This document shows, piece by piece, positions 1 to 10,179 of a stretch of 64,000 nt of DNA. The notes under the pieces are model-generated. The model saw only the letters and a program-made list of their open reading frames with translations. It searched no databases and was not told the origin of the DNA. The stretch comes from Psococerastis gibbosa. Lineage: Eukaryota; Arthropoda; Insecta; Psocodea; Psocidae. Position numbers and translations under genes: made by a program. The stretch lies in the NCBI GenBank assembly GCA_963971405.1, contig OZ020485.1:43335469-43399468 (forward strand), given 5' to 3'. Numbering within the stretch: position 1 is the stretch's first letter; every line of letters starts with the position of its first letter.

Positions 1-369
1 TCCATTGACCGGCTAGGGCTATTTCCAAAACGGTGACGTGGTAGCAGACACTCAAGACTTAGGTGGCGTTTCCACCGACCTCGCATTGCAGAATTGACGG
101 AAATGTTTATTTTCCTCTATGCCATAGTTAAAATTGATCAATGATCATACAATAAAATCACAAACAAACTAAAATTAAAAAATGGCTTCATGGGATATGT
201 TAATTGCAAAAATTTTAATAGATTTCTATAAAAAGGGAAACAAACATTTCCGTCAATGTCACTTGCAATCTGCAATGCGCGGTCGGTTGAGACACTACCT
301 AAGTCTTAAGTGTCTGCTACCACGTCACCGTTTTGGAAATAGCCCTAGCCGGTCAATGGAATGGGCGCC
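1..369. mobile_element. Harbinger-like fold-back MITE (copy 1, left end cut by window)
   Basis: The two ends are long inverted repeats of about 120 bp. The left arm (1-115) reappears inverted at 250-369, ending in the GGCGCC terminus, with an AT-rich core between. The same element recurs at 7241, 30526, 37664 and 53130. Termini start GGCG..., and two family members have clear 3-bp target duplications (TAA at 7238/7591, TTC at 37464/37606), which suggests PIF/Harbinger. The 66-codon frame inside is not a gene. The first bases of this copy lie before the window. Confidence 0.8.
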
Positions 370-636
370 TCAGAAAGCATAGATAGGTTCCTCAGAAAAA
401 TTATTTTTTAATGTTCTTAATAAAATTATGTAAATATAATAATTAATGTACATATTGTTAATTATATTTTTATGTTTATATTAAATTAAATTTTTATTTT
501 TATTATATTAATTACCGTATATAAAATTGGCCTATCATTAATTACAAGTTTATATTAATTTTTCTTGAAAATTGATCATTTTTTATTTTACAAATATGAT
601 ACCTACTTATTTTATAATTACAATACTATCAAAACG

Positions 637-811
637 CAGGGACGGATCCAGCCCATTTTTTTTTTTTGGAGGGTAGCTGTGGGTGAAAATAAGAAAAACA
701 TGTGTAGTAACAATTAAATTAGAGCATAATAAATTAAACTACAATAGATTTACTTAATTTTTTTTTGGGGGGGGGGCTGCTAACCCCCTGCTCCCCCTGT
801 ATCCGTCCATG
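637..811. mobile_element. hAT-like MITE, family K
   Basis: Terminal inverted repeats read CAGGGACGGAT at the left and the complement of CATGGACGGAT at the right. The 8-bp flanks match at 7 of 8 positions (629-636 tcaaaacg, 812-819 tcaagacg). Both subterminal regions have homopolymer tracts (T, then G and C). It has no coding capacity. The same family is at 17323-17496; related one-ended or divergent members are at 3199, 54069, 55071 and 57773. Confidence 0.75.
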
Positions 812-819
812 TCAAGACG

Positions 820-890
820 GCAGTCTCGAAATCGAACATTTTAGCCATTACAAAGCTTTCCGTATAATACTTATAAATAAGAATTGGTCA
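820..890 (-). repeat. Fragment of repeat family F
   Basis: A short piece containing the F-specific stretch tctcgaaatcgaa...acaaagctttcc, matching the end of the long F copies at 15441, 27930 and 59428. From here to about 1460 I see no gene: only AT-rich sequence and an (AAAT)n run near 1376. Confidence 0.5.
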
Positions 891-1462
891 AAATAATAAT
901 GATCGCAGAAAATGTACTTCACCGACCTTGAAACCAACGCCAAAACTAGATTAAACCAGATAGCTCGTTACTGTAGATTCCCTTCCCCCCGATTAAACCA
1001 CAGATTGTGTGTTCACGAATCCGTGATAAACATATAATTGAGGCATTTTAATTAAATTAATATAAAAGTGTTAATGTATCGGGGCAGCAATGACGCTGAT
1101 TCCGGTCAGCGGTTCGACGTGGTTCCAGCTGACGCCCCCTCCACTCATCCGGAACGTCTACTGCCCGTCTGGCTACACGTCACTCCATTGCCACCCTGTC
1201 TCTAATCTCTCCACTAATTATCTCATAGGAATTAATTTTCATCGGGCTCCTTGTATCTTCATACTATTGCGCAATAGCTATGATATAATCTTGAAATGGT
1301 TTTCAAATTACATAATTACTTCGCTTTCCTATTTATCCTATAGTACATTAGTTAGGAAGTGGTTTTTACGAAATAATAAATAAATAAATATTATAATAAA
1401 CGGAAAAACTCCAATTTTGACAAAGTTGCTACAAGTAGAATAATAACAGTACATATATGGTA

Positions 1463-1876
1463 TTATAACGCATGTTGTAAGGCTTTCCTCCTAATGCTAT
1501 TTAGTGATTCATGGAATATATCAATGTCACAATTCTGGCTAAGAATATTACACCTGGTTAGCATTCTATTAAGTCCGAGTTCTTGTAGGTAGTTAGTTCT
1601 GTACAAATTCATATAAAATAGTCTTTTGTGCCGGGTGTTTGAAGGGGCATGGATATTAATGTTCACTAGGAGGGAAGAACATTCAAACTTATTTGATAGG
1701 ATGTTATAAACAGCAATAACATCATACATGTTTCTCCTGTCAGTTAGTGCGCTGATTAAAAAAAAAATTAGAAAATATTCATAAGTGAAATTTTTCCTAA
1801 CGACATGTTTCTTATAGCAATAATATCTTATAAATTTTCTTTGCACACTCTCAATTTTCATAATTTGGCTATTCAG
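1463..1876 (-). pseudogene. Non-LTR retrotransposon reverse transcriptase, C-terminal relic
   Basis: A frame of about 137 codons, open through to its stop. It carries the pattern typical of the post-catalytic end of CR1/Jockey-group ORF2 proteins: KIESVQRKFIRYY at the start, LTDRRNMYDVIAVYNIL in the middle, then RTNY...LNRMLTRCNI and a terminal DIFHESLN segment. The catalytic palm motifs are absent, so this is the last portion of ORF2 only. The nominal ATG at 1861 is internal; homology seems to begin just upstream. The upstream junction at about 1877 abuts repeat F, consistent with 5' truncation or a later insertion. The clade is not firmly assignable. Confidence 0.7.
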
Positions 1877-2170
1877 GTATGTCTGCCTATGTGTGTTGGT
1901 CTGCCTGTCCGTGGATTTGTGGACAAACTATTGAATGAATTTTGAAGGAATTGGGCGTGTAAGTTTACAAAAATCGTACTTGGAGATTTTACTCCCAAAA
2001 ACCACTTTTTACTAAAAAACGTCTTAAACTATTTTTTTTTAATTTCCATATATTCGACATTAATTTATTATAGTAACTTTAACAAAATTCAGTAGATAGT
2101 TTGTTCTTGAATAGTTGATTTGGGGGGGGGGGAATACTAAAAAGTGACTAAAAAAATAATTGATATTGTT
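1877..2170 (+). repeat. Diverged fragment of repeat family F
   Basis: Contains the F order of features: a tctgcctgtccgt run, a ttgtggacaaac segment, ttacaaaaatcgtac, a poly-T stretch and a run of ten G. It is internally rearranged against the full copies. Confidence 0.45.
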
Positions 2171-2319
2171 GATAATGCTGGTTTCCAACGGTGCTTCATA
2201 CCTTCTCGATTGAGGTGCTAAATAAAGGAAGAAAACTCAACTCAAAGATATCTTCTAGGTTTTGATAGCTTAGCCTCATTGTTTTTAAGCCATAAAAACA
2301 TACCTGAAACATAACATAC

Positions 2320-2500
2320 ATTTTTGTTTGTTTTTGTTTACAAAAGGTTAATCGCATACGAACAATTAAATGAATGTATGCGATTGACCTCATCAGTCGC
2401 CTCTGTAGGTTAGTACCCGTGTTGAGTTACGACACGCCTCCGATCGCATGGCCTGCAGGGCTGTAGAGACTGCACAAGCACAGCCATCGAAGTCGATGGG
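2320..2500 (-). mobile_element. SINE-like family B, copy 1
   Basis: Reverse-oriented copy of a 150-170 bp repeat found about nine times here. On its own strand the consensus begins with a gatggcaaggtggtagcgtgc block, then cgatcggaggcgtgtcg, then gaggtcaatcggatgcatt, and ends with an oligo-T/A tail. The tggtagcgtgc block resembles an RNA polymerase III A box. I find no convincing B box, so the SINE class is uncertain. The 60-75 codon frames here are shadows. Confidence 0.6.
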
Positions 2501-2675
2501 TATGAACTCTACCTCAGTTTCTTTCATATGGGTTTTCAGGGGTGTTCGAGATTCTGAGTTGATCAACCACCCACTTGAGACATCCTGCACTACACATAAA
2601 CATTCAACGCGTACGCCCAAAAAAGCGTAGCGTTATGATTCAAAAAAAAAATATATATATACCTTTATATACTAT

Positions 2676-2820
2676 TTATACCTTATGTAAGACCCATGAT
2701 TAGAAAGGTTTCACAGAAAAATAATTCTTTAGTAATTTTTCATGAAAATTGAACCTCTTGAAGCTATTTTTTAAATTAACGTGTAAATAGAAAATCAATA
2801 AACGTACACCAACTATGACT
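2676..2820 (+). repeat. Fragment of repeat family F
   Basis: Shares the gaaaggtttcacagaaaaataattctttagtaatttttcatgaaaatt-type block of F with full copies at 15.8 and 28.3 kb. 2820-3190 shows nothing recognisable. Confidence 0.45.
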
Positions 2821-3198
2821 ACTCGTCAGTTCCAACAATAGGCACCAAACAGACGTAAAAGAGCTGTGGATTTGACGGAATAAACGTTGATCAAGGAACT
2901 GTCACTGTGACGGATAGGCCAGCTTACGACACCCGCACTAAATTTCGAAGCTCCCCAATCCACTGCTGACGAATGTTCTTCTGTATATTTTCCCAGTTCT
3001 CCATAAATTATACAGCAGAAGAAGGAGGCACATGTGAGGATCATGTTTCATCCCCTTCACTGTCTTTGAGGAACAGAGCCTAAAGGGTGGAAGTAAATAT
3101 AGCTTGTCATTCCTGTTCTTGCCTCTTTTTTAACGGGTTTTCGAAGAGGATAAAACCCCATTGGACACAATATGCAAAATAGATGCTGAGCCATGTGC

Positions 3199-3247
3199 CA
3201 ATGGCGGATACAGAGGGGGGTCAGGGGATCATGACCCCCCTATTTTT
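3199..3247 (+). mobile_element. Single hAT-like end, family K
   Basis: CAATGGCGGATACAG terminus followed by a G run and a gacccccc tract, as in the family K ends. The element is cut by the family C copy that begins at 3248, and its other end is not found beyond 3608. Confidence 0.45.
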
Positions 3248-3608
3248 TTATAACGCCAGCTTTCAGCAATTCTGCTTTAAGCAAACCCGTCAGCCTAGCA
3301 GGGGGAGTGAGTCTGTTTATTAAATTGAAGCACCCTGAGGGCAGACTCCTACACCTCGGAGAGAAGAGGGAGTTGACTGACAGGTTGGACCTCCTGATTA
3401 TAGTGGATTCCGAACCACTTGGGGAACTTCGTAAAGTCACACGATTAGTTCGGAGGTGGTTAGGACTCACCACGCACGACTGACTGGTATAGTCTCAGCG
3501 CGTTATCATGTCCCAACATGTTCCTCTGCCAACGCTGTAAACACTACCAAGTTTGCCGCAGTTTGAAACACGCTCTGCTCTCATGGATACAACTTGGTAA
3601 AGCCGTTG
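3248..3608 (-). mobile_element. SINE-like family C, copy 1
   Basis: Near full-length reverse copy of a roughly 350-bp repeat. On its own strand it starts near acggctttaccaagttg, carries a B-box-like GGTTCGGAATCC and ends with tgctgaaagcaggcgtt followed by (AAC)n in better copies (8171, 32154). It has no coding capacity; the 77-codon frame here is a shadow that recurs in other copies because of shared sequence. Confidence 0.7.
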
Positions 3609-3649
3609 TCCCCCCCCCCCTTGCACTAGAACCAAATAAACTGGACGAT

Positions 3650-5000
3650 AAATGAGTAGTATTCTATAGGAATACCAATGAAGTGTATGCAGTATATCCT
3701 CAGCTTATTAGTCGTGTTTAGCGAGTAAATCAACATTATAACTGAAGAATAAATAAAATAGGTAGAGTACTGCGCATATGGTCGCATAGAAAGTTGACCT
3801 CGTTATTATTCGTTGTATTTCGTTGAAAACCCGAGAAACACATAGATATTTGTTTGAAGGGGTTTCACTAGAATACCAAACTCGTTTAACACCCTACTTT
3901 TTGCTCAGGATGTAAATTAACGCATCCTTTTTTGCTCCTAAAAACATACTGTATGTACTGTACCTGTACACTTAGCTGAAACTCTGATGTGATTTCTCTT
4001 ATTATGTGATCAAGTTGGCAAGCTTACAACGTTTTATTACGGTTCCCAGATGTCCGGATTCAGTACGGACAGTTCCGCATTCCAGGTGCCCTGTCCGGAG
4101 TACCAAGAAATGTTTGAAAATTCCGGAAATGTCTGGCTTTTGAGAAAAGTAAAGAGAATTAATTGCTTCATTTGAAGGCCTAATAGGAGATGTCAATTTT
4201 TTTTTTATAACAATTTAGTCATAGCTACTGTTAAAAATTAATTTTCAAAAGCATCATCAGTTCCTTGGTTACCTTGGTCCATTAAACAATTGGAAAATGA
4301 GACCTTCTAATATTTATATTTTATATATGATGTAGGCATAACTAGTTTTCTGCTGGAATCATAGTCCAATAAAATTTTTTGACTCATGTCCTTTGAAGTT
4401 TCAAGAATCTGGCCTTACGTTTTATGTCTCTGTTGCAAGTTATTATTTTAAAAAGGGCATAGGTTGAATTGAATGAGAGCTGGATTTAAATTAGCTCTCT
4501 TGCCTTATCGGGCAAGTGAATTAGATAGGCAAACCTGCAGTTACAGATAGAGTATTGAGGTTTGTTGTTACTTTTTTAGATAAATGCCGTACTTGTTTCA
4601 TAGATAAATTTCCCCCAAGTGAATGGGGACTTGCACATGAAAAAAATTCTTTGAAGTCTTTTTTATGGAAATTAACTAAAAAATGCAAAGCAAATAGGCT
4701 CTAGTCCCGGGAAAGCGAAGAACTCTGCATGGTCTGTGGCCATCTCATTAACGTAATACACAGTAGTACTGTCTGCAATGGAAAAAGTTTATGCGGCTTC
4801 TTTTTTAAACAGTTTTATGTAGGCTACGGTACCTCTTTCTCAACTACAATGAAAATCCCATTGCTTTTCGCTTTACAATACAATTTTTAATTTAAGAATG
4901 TGTTAGCAGCTTTTTATGCAACTTTGAATTTTAGCAACTTTTAGTCTTTAATGTTTCATGTACTTAATTAATTATTGAGAGTAAACGTAATACCCTCACT
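3650..5000. other. No recognisable gene
   Basis: AT-rich unique-looking sequence. Around 4030-4140 there are several tccgga/tccgg blocks resembling those in the inverted-repeat element at 21428-21772, but I could not define ends. No frame here looks like a real protein. Confidence 0.5.
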
Positions 5001-5009
5001 AAGCGTTTT

Positions 5010-5350
5010 AGGGAAATTCATCTACCTATTGAGACATTGAGACGGCGACCATTGTTTAATTTCCGGAAAATTTCTTATATACCTAAGTATATTATACTGT
5101 ATGAATGAATGTATATCGATTTTAGGAAACACTCTAACTTCCGTAAATATTACCCGATTTTGATGAAACTTGACACAAAAATTAATCATACAAATGTTTT
5201 GATCGCGTTTGTTAACCAGATAGATCCGCCATTTTGTTTCAAGATGGCGGCCGATTAAAACCTTATATAATTTAAATCTCAGTTAATTTTGGTCACAGAG
5301 GAATGAAATAAAATCTCACTTTATTATCTACAATTATGGTAATCAACCAT
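5010..5350 (+). repeat. Diverged repeat (family G) and flanking sequence
   Basis: The stretch ttcatctacctattgagac...ggcgaccattgtt recurs at 42680-42735. It is followed by tgatgaaacttg and two aagatggcg motifs, as in many degenerate insect dispersed repeats. No coding signal. Confidence 0.4.
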
Positions 5351-5532
5351 TTCACGACAAATGAAAGATTTCAAGATGGCGCCCAGTCAAAGTGTTACTA
5401 ATGTGATACTTAGGTAAAAGTTCATAGTCGTCATTGTGGTTCGAAATTTGGAACACAAGAGTGTTTTGTGTGTTGATGTTGTGGTCGGGAATGAAGTATA
5501 TTAATTTTTTATTATATACATAGCGTAGGTAG

Positions 5533-5758
5533 TCAAGACATGTAGAGTAGTGGGGCGGACTCTGACTTTCTCCTGAAAGGTTGTTGGTTCGAGTCCCACA
5601 CTGGCTACATTTTCTGGCCATGCTTCGGAGGGCATGTAAAGCAGGTGGTCCCGGGTCTCCCTAGTTGAGTGTAAGAGAGGGCTTTATAGCTCTAACTCCG
5701 CTAGGTTGGCTTAGTAATAGAAACAATAAAAAGTCCTCATTTATTTATTTATTTATTT
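5533..5758 (+). mobile_element. tRNA-derived SINE, family A, copy 1
   Basis: Has a tRNA-like head: the A-box-like tagagtagtgg and the perfect B box GGTTCGAGTCC about 30 bp apart. A unique body follows, then the conserved 3' block ctaggttggcttagtaatagaa and a (TTTA)n tail. Flanked by a 7-bp target duplication taggtag (5526-5532 and 5759-5765), showing retroposition. Confidence 0.85.
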
Positions 5759-6136
5759 TAGGTAGCATAGTGGAAAAGCAGGGTCTGCACTTGCACGCCA
5801 TCTCCCTACACCTGATCGGCCAGGGCGGGACGGGATATTTTTGTATTAATTCGATTTTTCTCGGGAAATAACAATCGTAGAGCCGTCAAAATAATATAGT
5901 AGTTACATTAGCAGAAGCATTTCTATGTATAAAATGTGACTTTCACTGACAACAATTGGCGACAGTTCTTGAACTCCTTCATAGAGACTAGGTACCACAC
6001 TAATCGTTTTATGCACAAATCAAACTCAATAACGTAGCAAACATGGGTTAGAATGAGGTAGGCTACAAATCATGGATTAAAATGCTCAGAAATGTTTTTT
6101 TACTGCTCTACTTGGTTATTTCATGAGATACTTGAT

Positions 6137-6370
6137 AAATAAATAAATGAATAAATATTGATTTTTTTGTTCTATTACTAAGCCAACCTAACGGAGTTAG
6201 GGCTATAAGCCCTCTGTTACACTCAACTACTCAACTACTCAACAAAGCATGGGACGGCCTGCTTTATATGCCCTCCAATGCATGGCCAGAAAATGTAGCT
6301 TGTGTGGGACTCGAACCAAGAACCATTCGGGTGAAAGTCGGAGTCTGTACCACTACTCTTCATGTCCTGA
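6137..6370 (-). mobile_element. tRNA-derived SINE, family A, copy 2
   Basis: Full-length reverse copy: (AAAT)n at the left, the conserved tail block, body, B box (as ggactcgaacc) and A box at the right. It has a small internal duplication of ctcaacta. The short frames here are shadows of the SINE. Confidence 0.85.
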
Positions 6371-6423
6371 TGGACTCGTTTCAGTACTTTGTTGAGCCAT
6401 GCTTCTACCTGTTCCATCGCCGG

Positions 6424-6608
6424 CCGCCATACCAAGTTGAATCCAGCTGACCAGAGCAGGTTCAACGCTGCAGATAACTTGGTCTTGTGCACAGTGCCGG
6501 TAGGGAAACATGGTAGGACTTGTCCTGGTCACCTCCGAACTAATTGTGTGACTTTACTGTACTTCCCAAGTGGTTCGGAATCCACTATAATCAGGAGGTC
6601 CACTGTCC
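6424..6608 (+). mobile_element. SINE-like family C, partial copy 2
   Basis: 5' half of family C, from gccgccataccaagttgaatcc to the B-box-like ggttcggaatcc and aggaggtccac, then cut off. Flanking pieces (6380-6423 and 6609-6758, with repeated ccatgcttctacctgttccatcg-type sequence) also recur near 21800 and look like an unresolved further repeat. Confidence 0.6.
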
Positions 6609-6758
6609 TATGGGCTGGCATAGGATAGTCAAGTCGGGGTCGCTCTATGGGCCCAAATATGAGGCCTAAGTCGTTATTGCCCCGACGAACACTACTACTA
6701 CTAACTAACCTGTTCCATCGCCTCAATGGTAAGCTTGTCTCAGCTTGTCCACTATCGC

Positions 6759-6962
6759 TCAGGACATGTAGAGTAGTGGTACAGGCTCTGACTTTCACCC
6801 GAAATGTTGTTGGTTCGAGTCCCACACTTGCTACATTTTCTGGCCATGCTTCGGAAGGCATGTGAAGCAGGCGGTCCCGGGTCTTCCTATTTGAATGTAA
6901 GAGAGGGCTTTATAGCCCTATCTCCGCTAGGTTTGCTTAGTAATAGAACAAAAGTCAATATT
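6759..6962 (+). mobile_element. tRNA-derived SINE, family A, copy 3
   Basis: Best-preserved promoter in the window: A-box-like element at 6769-6779 and GGTTCGAGTCC B box at 6812-6822, a spacing typical of tRNA genes. The rest of the tRNA fold is lost, so this is a SINE head and not a functional tRNA. Confidence 0.85.
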
Positions 6963-7135
6963 TAGTTGATAATGAGGACGCGTTTACCAGTTTGCCAATG
7001 GACAAAAATTAAAACGAAAGCAACAAAAATAATGTTCGAAATACATGGGGTCGTTGGCATTGGACAAGGGATCACAATGAGCCAAGGTTCTTAAAAAGTC
7101 TTTCATAGCATTATATTATTATTATCATTATAACC
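6963..7135 (+). repeat. Dispersed repeat family D, copy 1
   Basis: About 165 bp, with the signature ccagtttgccaatgg ... ggggtcgttggcattggac and a (ATT)n-rich end. Other copies are at 15384, 22040 and 25610. No promoter boxes or coding sequence recognised. Confidence 0.6.
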
Positions 7136-7240
7136 CTCTCCGATTGTCTTTCAATGCCAACTCCTTTTTTAAATTTTATTCAACAAATTAAAGGCTATAA
7201 AAATGCATGAAAGATGTTCATTCTGGACTATACGTAATAA

Positions 7241-7590
7241 GGCGCGGTTTCCACCGACCGGCTAGGGGTAAATTACAAATACTGTGACGTGGTAACAGAC
7301 ATTCAAGACTTAGGCGGGGTTTCCAGTTTCCACCGACCTCGTATTGCAGAATGCAAATGACATTGACGGAAATGTTTGTTTTACTCTATGCATAGTTAAA
7401 ATTGATCAATGATCATAGAGTAAAGTCACAAACAAACTAAAATTAAAAAATTGCGTCATGGAATATGTTAATAACAGACATGTTAATAGATTTCTATAAA
7501 AGTCGGTGGAAACCCCGCCTAAGTTTTGAATGTCTGTTACCACGTCACCGTATTTGTATTTAGCCCTAGCCGGTCGGTGGAAACCCCGCC
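7241..7590. mobile_element. Harbinger-like fold-back MITE, complete copy 2
   Basis: Complete copy with termini GGCGCGG and CCCCGCC, long inverted arms, and a 3-bp target duplication TAA on both sides (7238-7240, 7591-7593). Both arms carry internal reiterations of the cggtttccaccgacc module, which makes the arms partly self-repetitive. Confidence 0.85.
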
Positions 7591-7654
7591 TAAGGAATAT
7601 ACGCAGTAAATTTGCCCAATAATTTAATAAATAATTATATTTTCCTCGGAAACG

Positions 7655-7800
7655 CTGGATGAGTTGAAAACTGACCAAGTTGTGAGTCCATAGATGGTGG
7701 AGCGTTGTACTAAACCGAGATGACTGGAGGATTGTTGTAGAACTGGCCAAAGCCCATCATGCGCTGTAGGGCCAGAAGAAGAAAAAGAAGAAGAAGAATT
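7655..7800 (+). pseudogene. Non-LTR element, 3' end, family H
   Basis: Encodes a degenerate version of the C-terminal ...WWSDVQNREEWRSVVEQAK... segment seen best at 43788, followed by (AAG)n. Only the last 150 bp of the element are present. Confidence 0.6.
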
Positions 7801-8170
7801 ATTATATTTAGCTGAAAAATGGCATGGCAATGATGAATTTTATAGATAGTGAAAGGTAATGAAACGTGAACAAGGGTAGAGAAGGATGAAAGGGAAGAAC
7901 ATTGAGCGAGTAATGATCATGAATAAAATGTACAATAGAGATATTGGTTTCCTTTAAAATCATTTATTCGGTTTCTGCTTTTCGAGCAATTTGCCACGGG
8001 TCACTACCCTATTATTACTGATAGCCACCAAATTATTATGCTGTAAGCTGTATTGAAAAATCACCAGACCAACAGCATAAATCCTCCAGGATTAATCACG
8101 AACTATGCATAACCTAGCTATAGGGTTCCCTTATTAAATTGTTACAGCTTTGTGCTTTAGTTTAGTTAAA
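7801..8170. other. No recognisable gene
   Basis: AT-rich sequence without repeats I can name. Confidence 0.4.
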
Positions 8171-8522
8171 CAACGGCCTTACCATGTTGATTCCATTAGA
8201 GCAGAGCATGTTTCAAACTGCGGCAACTTGGTAGTGTGCACAGCGTTGGCAGGGGAACCTGGTGGGACATGATAACGCGCTCAGGCAGTATAAGTGGAGT
8301 CCTGATCACCTCCGATCTAATCGTGTGACTACCATGTTGTCCAAGTGGTTCGGAATCCACTATAACCCTGTTAGTCAACTCCCCTTTCCCCGAGGTGATA
8401 GAGTCTGCCCTTTGGGTGCCTCAAGTTAACAAACAGACTCACTCCCCCCGCCAGGCTGACAGGGTTGCTTAAAGCTGAAATGCTGAAAGCAGGCGTTAGA
8501 AACAACAACAACAACAACAGTG
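8171..8522 (+). mobile_element. SINE-like family C, full-length copy 3
   Basis: Complete: 5' start at caacggccttaccatg, B-box-like GGTTCGGAATCC at 8347-8358, 3' (AAC)n tail. Flanked by an 8-bp duplication tagttaaa (8163-8170 and 8523-8530). Tail plus duplication indicates LINE-dependent retroposition. The tggtagtgtgc block near 8230 could be an A box, but it is far from the B-box-like sequence. Confidence 0.75.
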
Positions 8523-8529
8523 TAGTTAA

Positions 8530-8930
8530 AATCCACAGTATGTTCTACGAACAGTGTTAAATGAGCAAATTGGAGTTGTTCCACTGGTTGATGTAATGAA
8601 CTCGTTCATTTGAGGATTCTGCTGCACAAGATAAAACTGCGAGAATGTCCTAGCTATATGTTTGAAAAGGCTCGAAGAGTAAATGAAGATTACTCATACA
8701 GTACACGCCTGCTTTTATTATGAGTTGTCTAATTATGGAAGAGGAAGAAGATCAATCTTTAATGAATGGGCATCGAAATACAATCAACTGAGTTACGAAC
8801 TAAAGAACATAGCCGAGGTTGCGGAATTTAAAGTTGCCCTGACGAAGATGATCAAAGAAAGTTAAGAAAATGGAAAGCTTATGATGTTGCGGTCAACAAA
8901 TTAGCAGCTGCTGCTACCATGGTCAATAAC
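8530..8930. other. No recognisable gene
   Basis: Contains one 60-codon frame (8683-8865) with no recognisable similarity; probably chance. Confidence 0.4.
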
Positions 8931-8933
8931 AAA

Positions 8934-9107
8934 ATTTTTTTTGTTTAATAAAAAGATAAATCGCACACAAACAATTTAATGAATGTATCCGATTGACCTT
9001 TTCAGTCGCCTCTGTAGGTTATTACCCGTGATGAGTCCTCCGATTGCATGGCGTGTAAAGACTCGCACAAGTGCAAGCACGTTACCACCTGGCCATCGAA
9101 GTCGATG
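8934..9107 (-). mobile_element. SINE-like family B, copy 2
   Basis: Near full-length reverse copy, from the T-rich tail through cgattgacc..ttcagtcgcctctgtaggtta to ggccatcgaagtcgatg. The region just right of it to 9360 is unremarkable. Confidence 0.65.
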
Positions 9108-9360
9108 TGACTCCGTTTTTATTGTTCTCGATGCGTTCGGAATTGAACCAATTAGCAGACTCTGATGGAGCTTTGGTACCGGTAGGGTGTTTTACGGACG
9201 CTCCCGAAGGTTCCTCGACCTAAAAATATAAAAATTAAATTAAATCAAAATAGTATCAATGGAAGTATCGTAAACAACTCAAAAAGTAAACAAGCAGTGT
9301 TTACCTACTTTTTAGAATTTTTAGAGTCATGACTAATTTCTTCACTAATTTTATTTATAG

Positions 9361-9440
9361 GTATAAATCTGGAGGAGTGTTGTTGAGCAGGTCAAAGCCC
9401 ACTAGGGGCTGCGTAGAGCAAGAAGAAGAAGAAGAAGATC
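9361..9440 (+). pseudogene. Non-LTR element, extreme 3' end, family H
   Basis: Matches the last 60-70 bp of family H (gaggagtgttgttgagcaggtcaaagccca) followed by (AAG)n. Only the terminus is retained. Confidence 0.55.
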
Positions 9441-9484
9441 CAACCCCCATTGGCATGTTACATATTCTCAAATTTATTGATTAA

Positions 9485-10175
9485 GGTTAATGGCAATGGA
9501 CTTACACTGCCTGTTGTGCTAATAGTCATTAGAAGCAGGGGCCTTACAGTCATTGATCAATTAGGGCGGAGCCCATTGTCAGGGGATGGAAACGACGTTT
9601 CGGGAGTGGGTGCTACTTCCATCATCAGGCTTAGTCCTGAGAAGGGCTGATGGCATGGTCGTGATAAGGATCCGGCACAGCACCTACTCCTGAAACTTCA
9701 CTCCCATCCCCTGAAAATGGGCCTCGCTCTGTTGTTGTTGTTGTTTCTAACGCCTGCTTTCAGCATTTCTGCTTTAAGCACCCTGTCAGCCTGGCGGGGG
9801 GAGTGAGTATGTTTGTTAACTTGATGCACCCTAAGGGCAGACTCTTTCACCTCAGGGAAAAGGGAGTTGACTAACAGGGTGGACCTCCTGATTATAGTGG
9901 ATTCCGAACCACTTGGGGAACATGGTAAAGTCACACGATTAAATCGGTGGTGACCAGGACTCGACTTATACTGCCTAAGGGCGTTATCATGTCCCACCAG
10001 GTTCCCCTACCAACGCTGTGCACACTACCAAGTTGCCGCAGTTTGAAACATGCTCTAATGTAATCAACATGGTAAAGCCGTTGGCGGGCTTCGCTAGTAG
10101 TGACGTTAGGGCCCCTGTCTCTAACGACTATTAACACAGCAGGCAATGTAAGTAAAACTAACACCTTGTTAAACA
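9485..10175. mobile_element. Fold-back element E, split by a family C insertion
   Basis: Left arm 9485-9625 and right arm 9665-9728 plus 10086-10175 are inverted repeats of each other (ttacactgcctgttgtgctaat pairs with its complement near 10130; gcccattgtcaggggatgg pairs with ccatcccctgaaaatgggc near 9710). The right arm is interrupted by a family C copy. A partial relative of one arm is at 20372-20470. Confidence 0.7.
9729..10085 (-). mobile_element. SINE-like family C, copy 4, nested in element E
   Basis: Full-length reverse copy beginning with (GTT)n and ending at accatggtaaagccgttggc on this strand. The flanks gggcctcgct (9719-9728) and gggcttcgct (10086-10095) match at 9 of 10 positions and fit the pre-insertion sequence predicted from the other arm of E, so this is a nested retroposition. 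Confidence 0.8.
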
Positions 10176-10179
10176 ATAT

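Noticed and set aside
3240-3473. Conserved small protein recurring at 3240, 9698 and 32191
   Set aside because: These frames recur because they are the same family C repeat in the same orientation. Frames differ in length and are broken in other copies.
6759-6830. Functional tRNA gene
   Set aside because: Only the A- and B-box regions survive. The acceptor and anticodon stems cannot be formed and the sequence is dispersed in at least seven copies.
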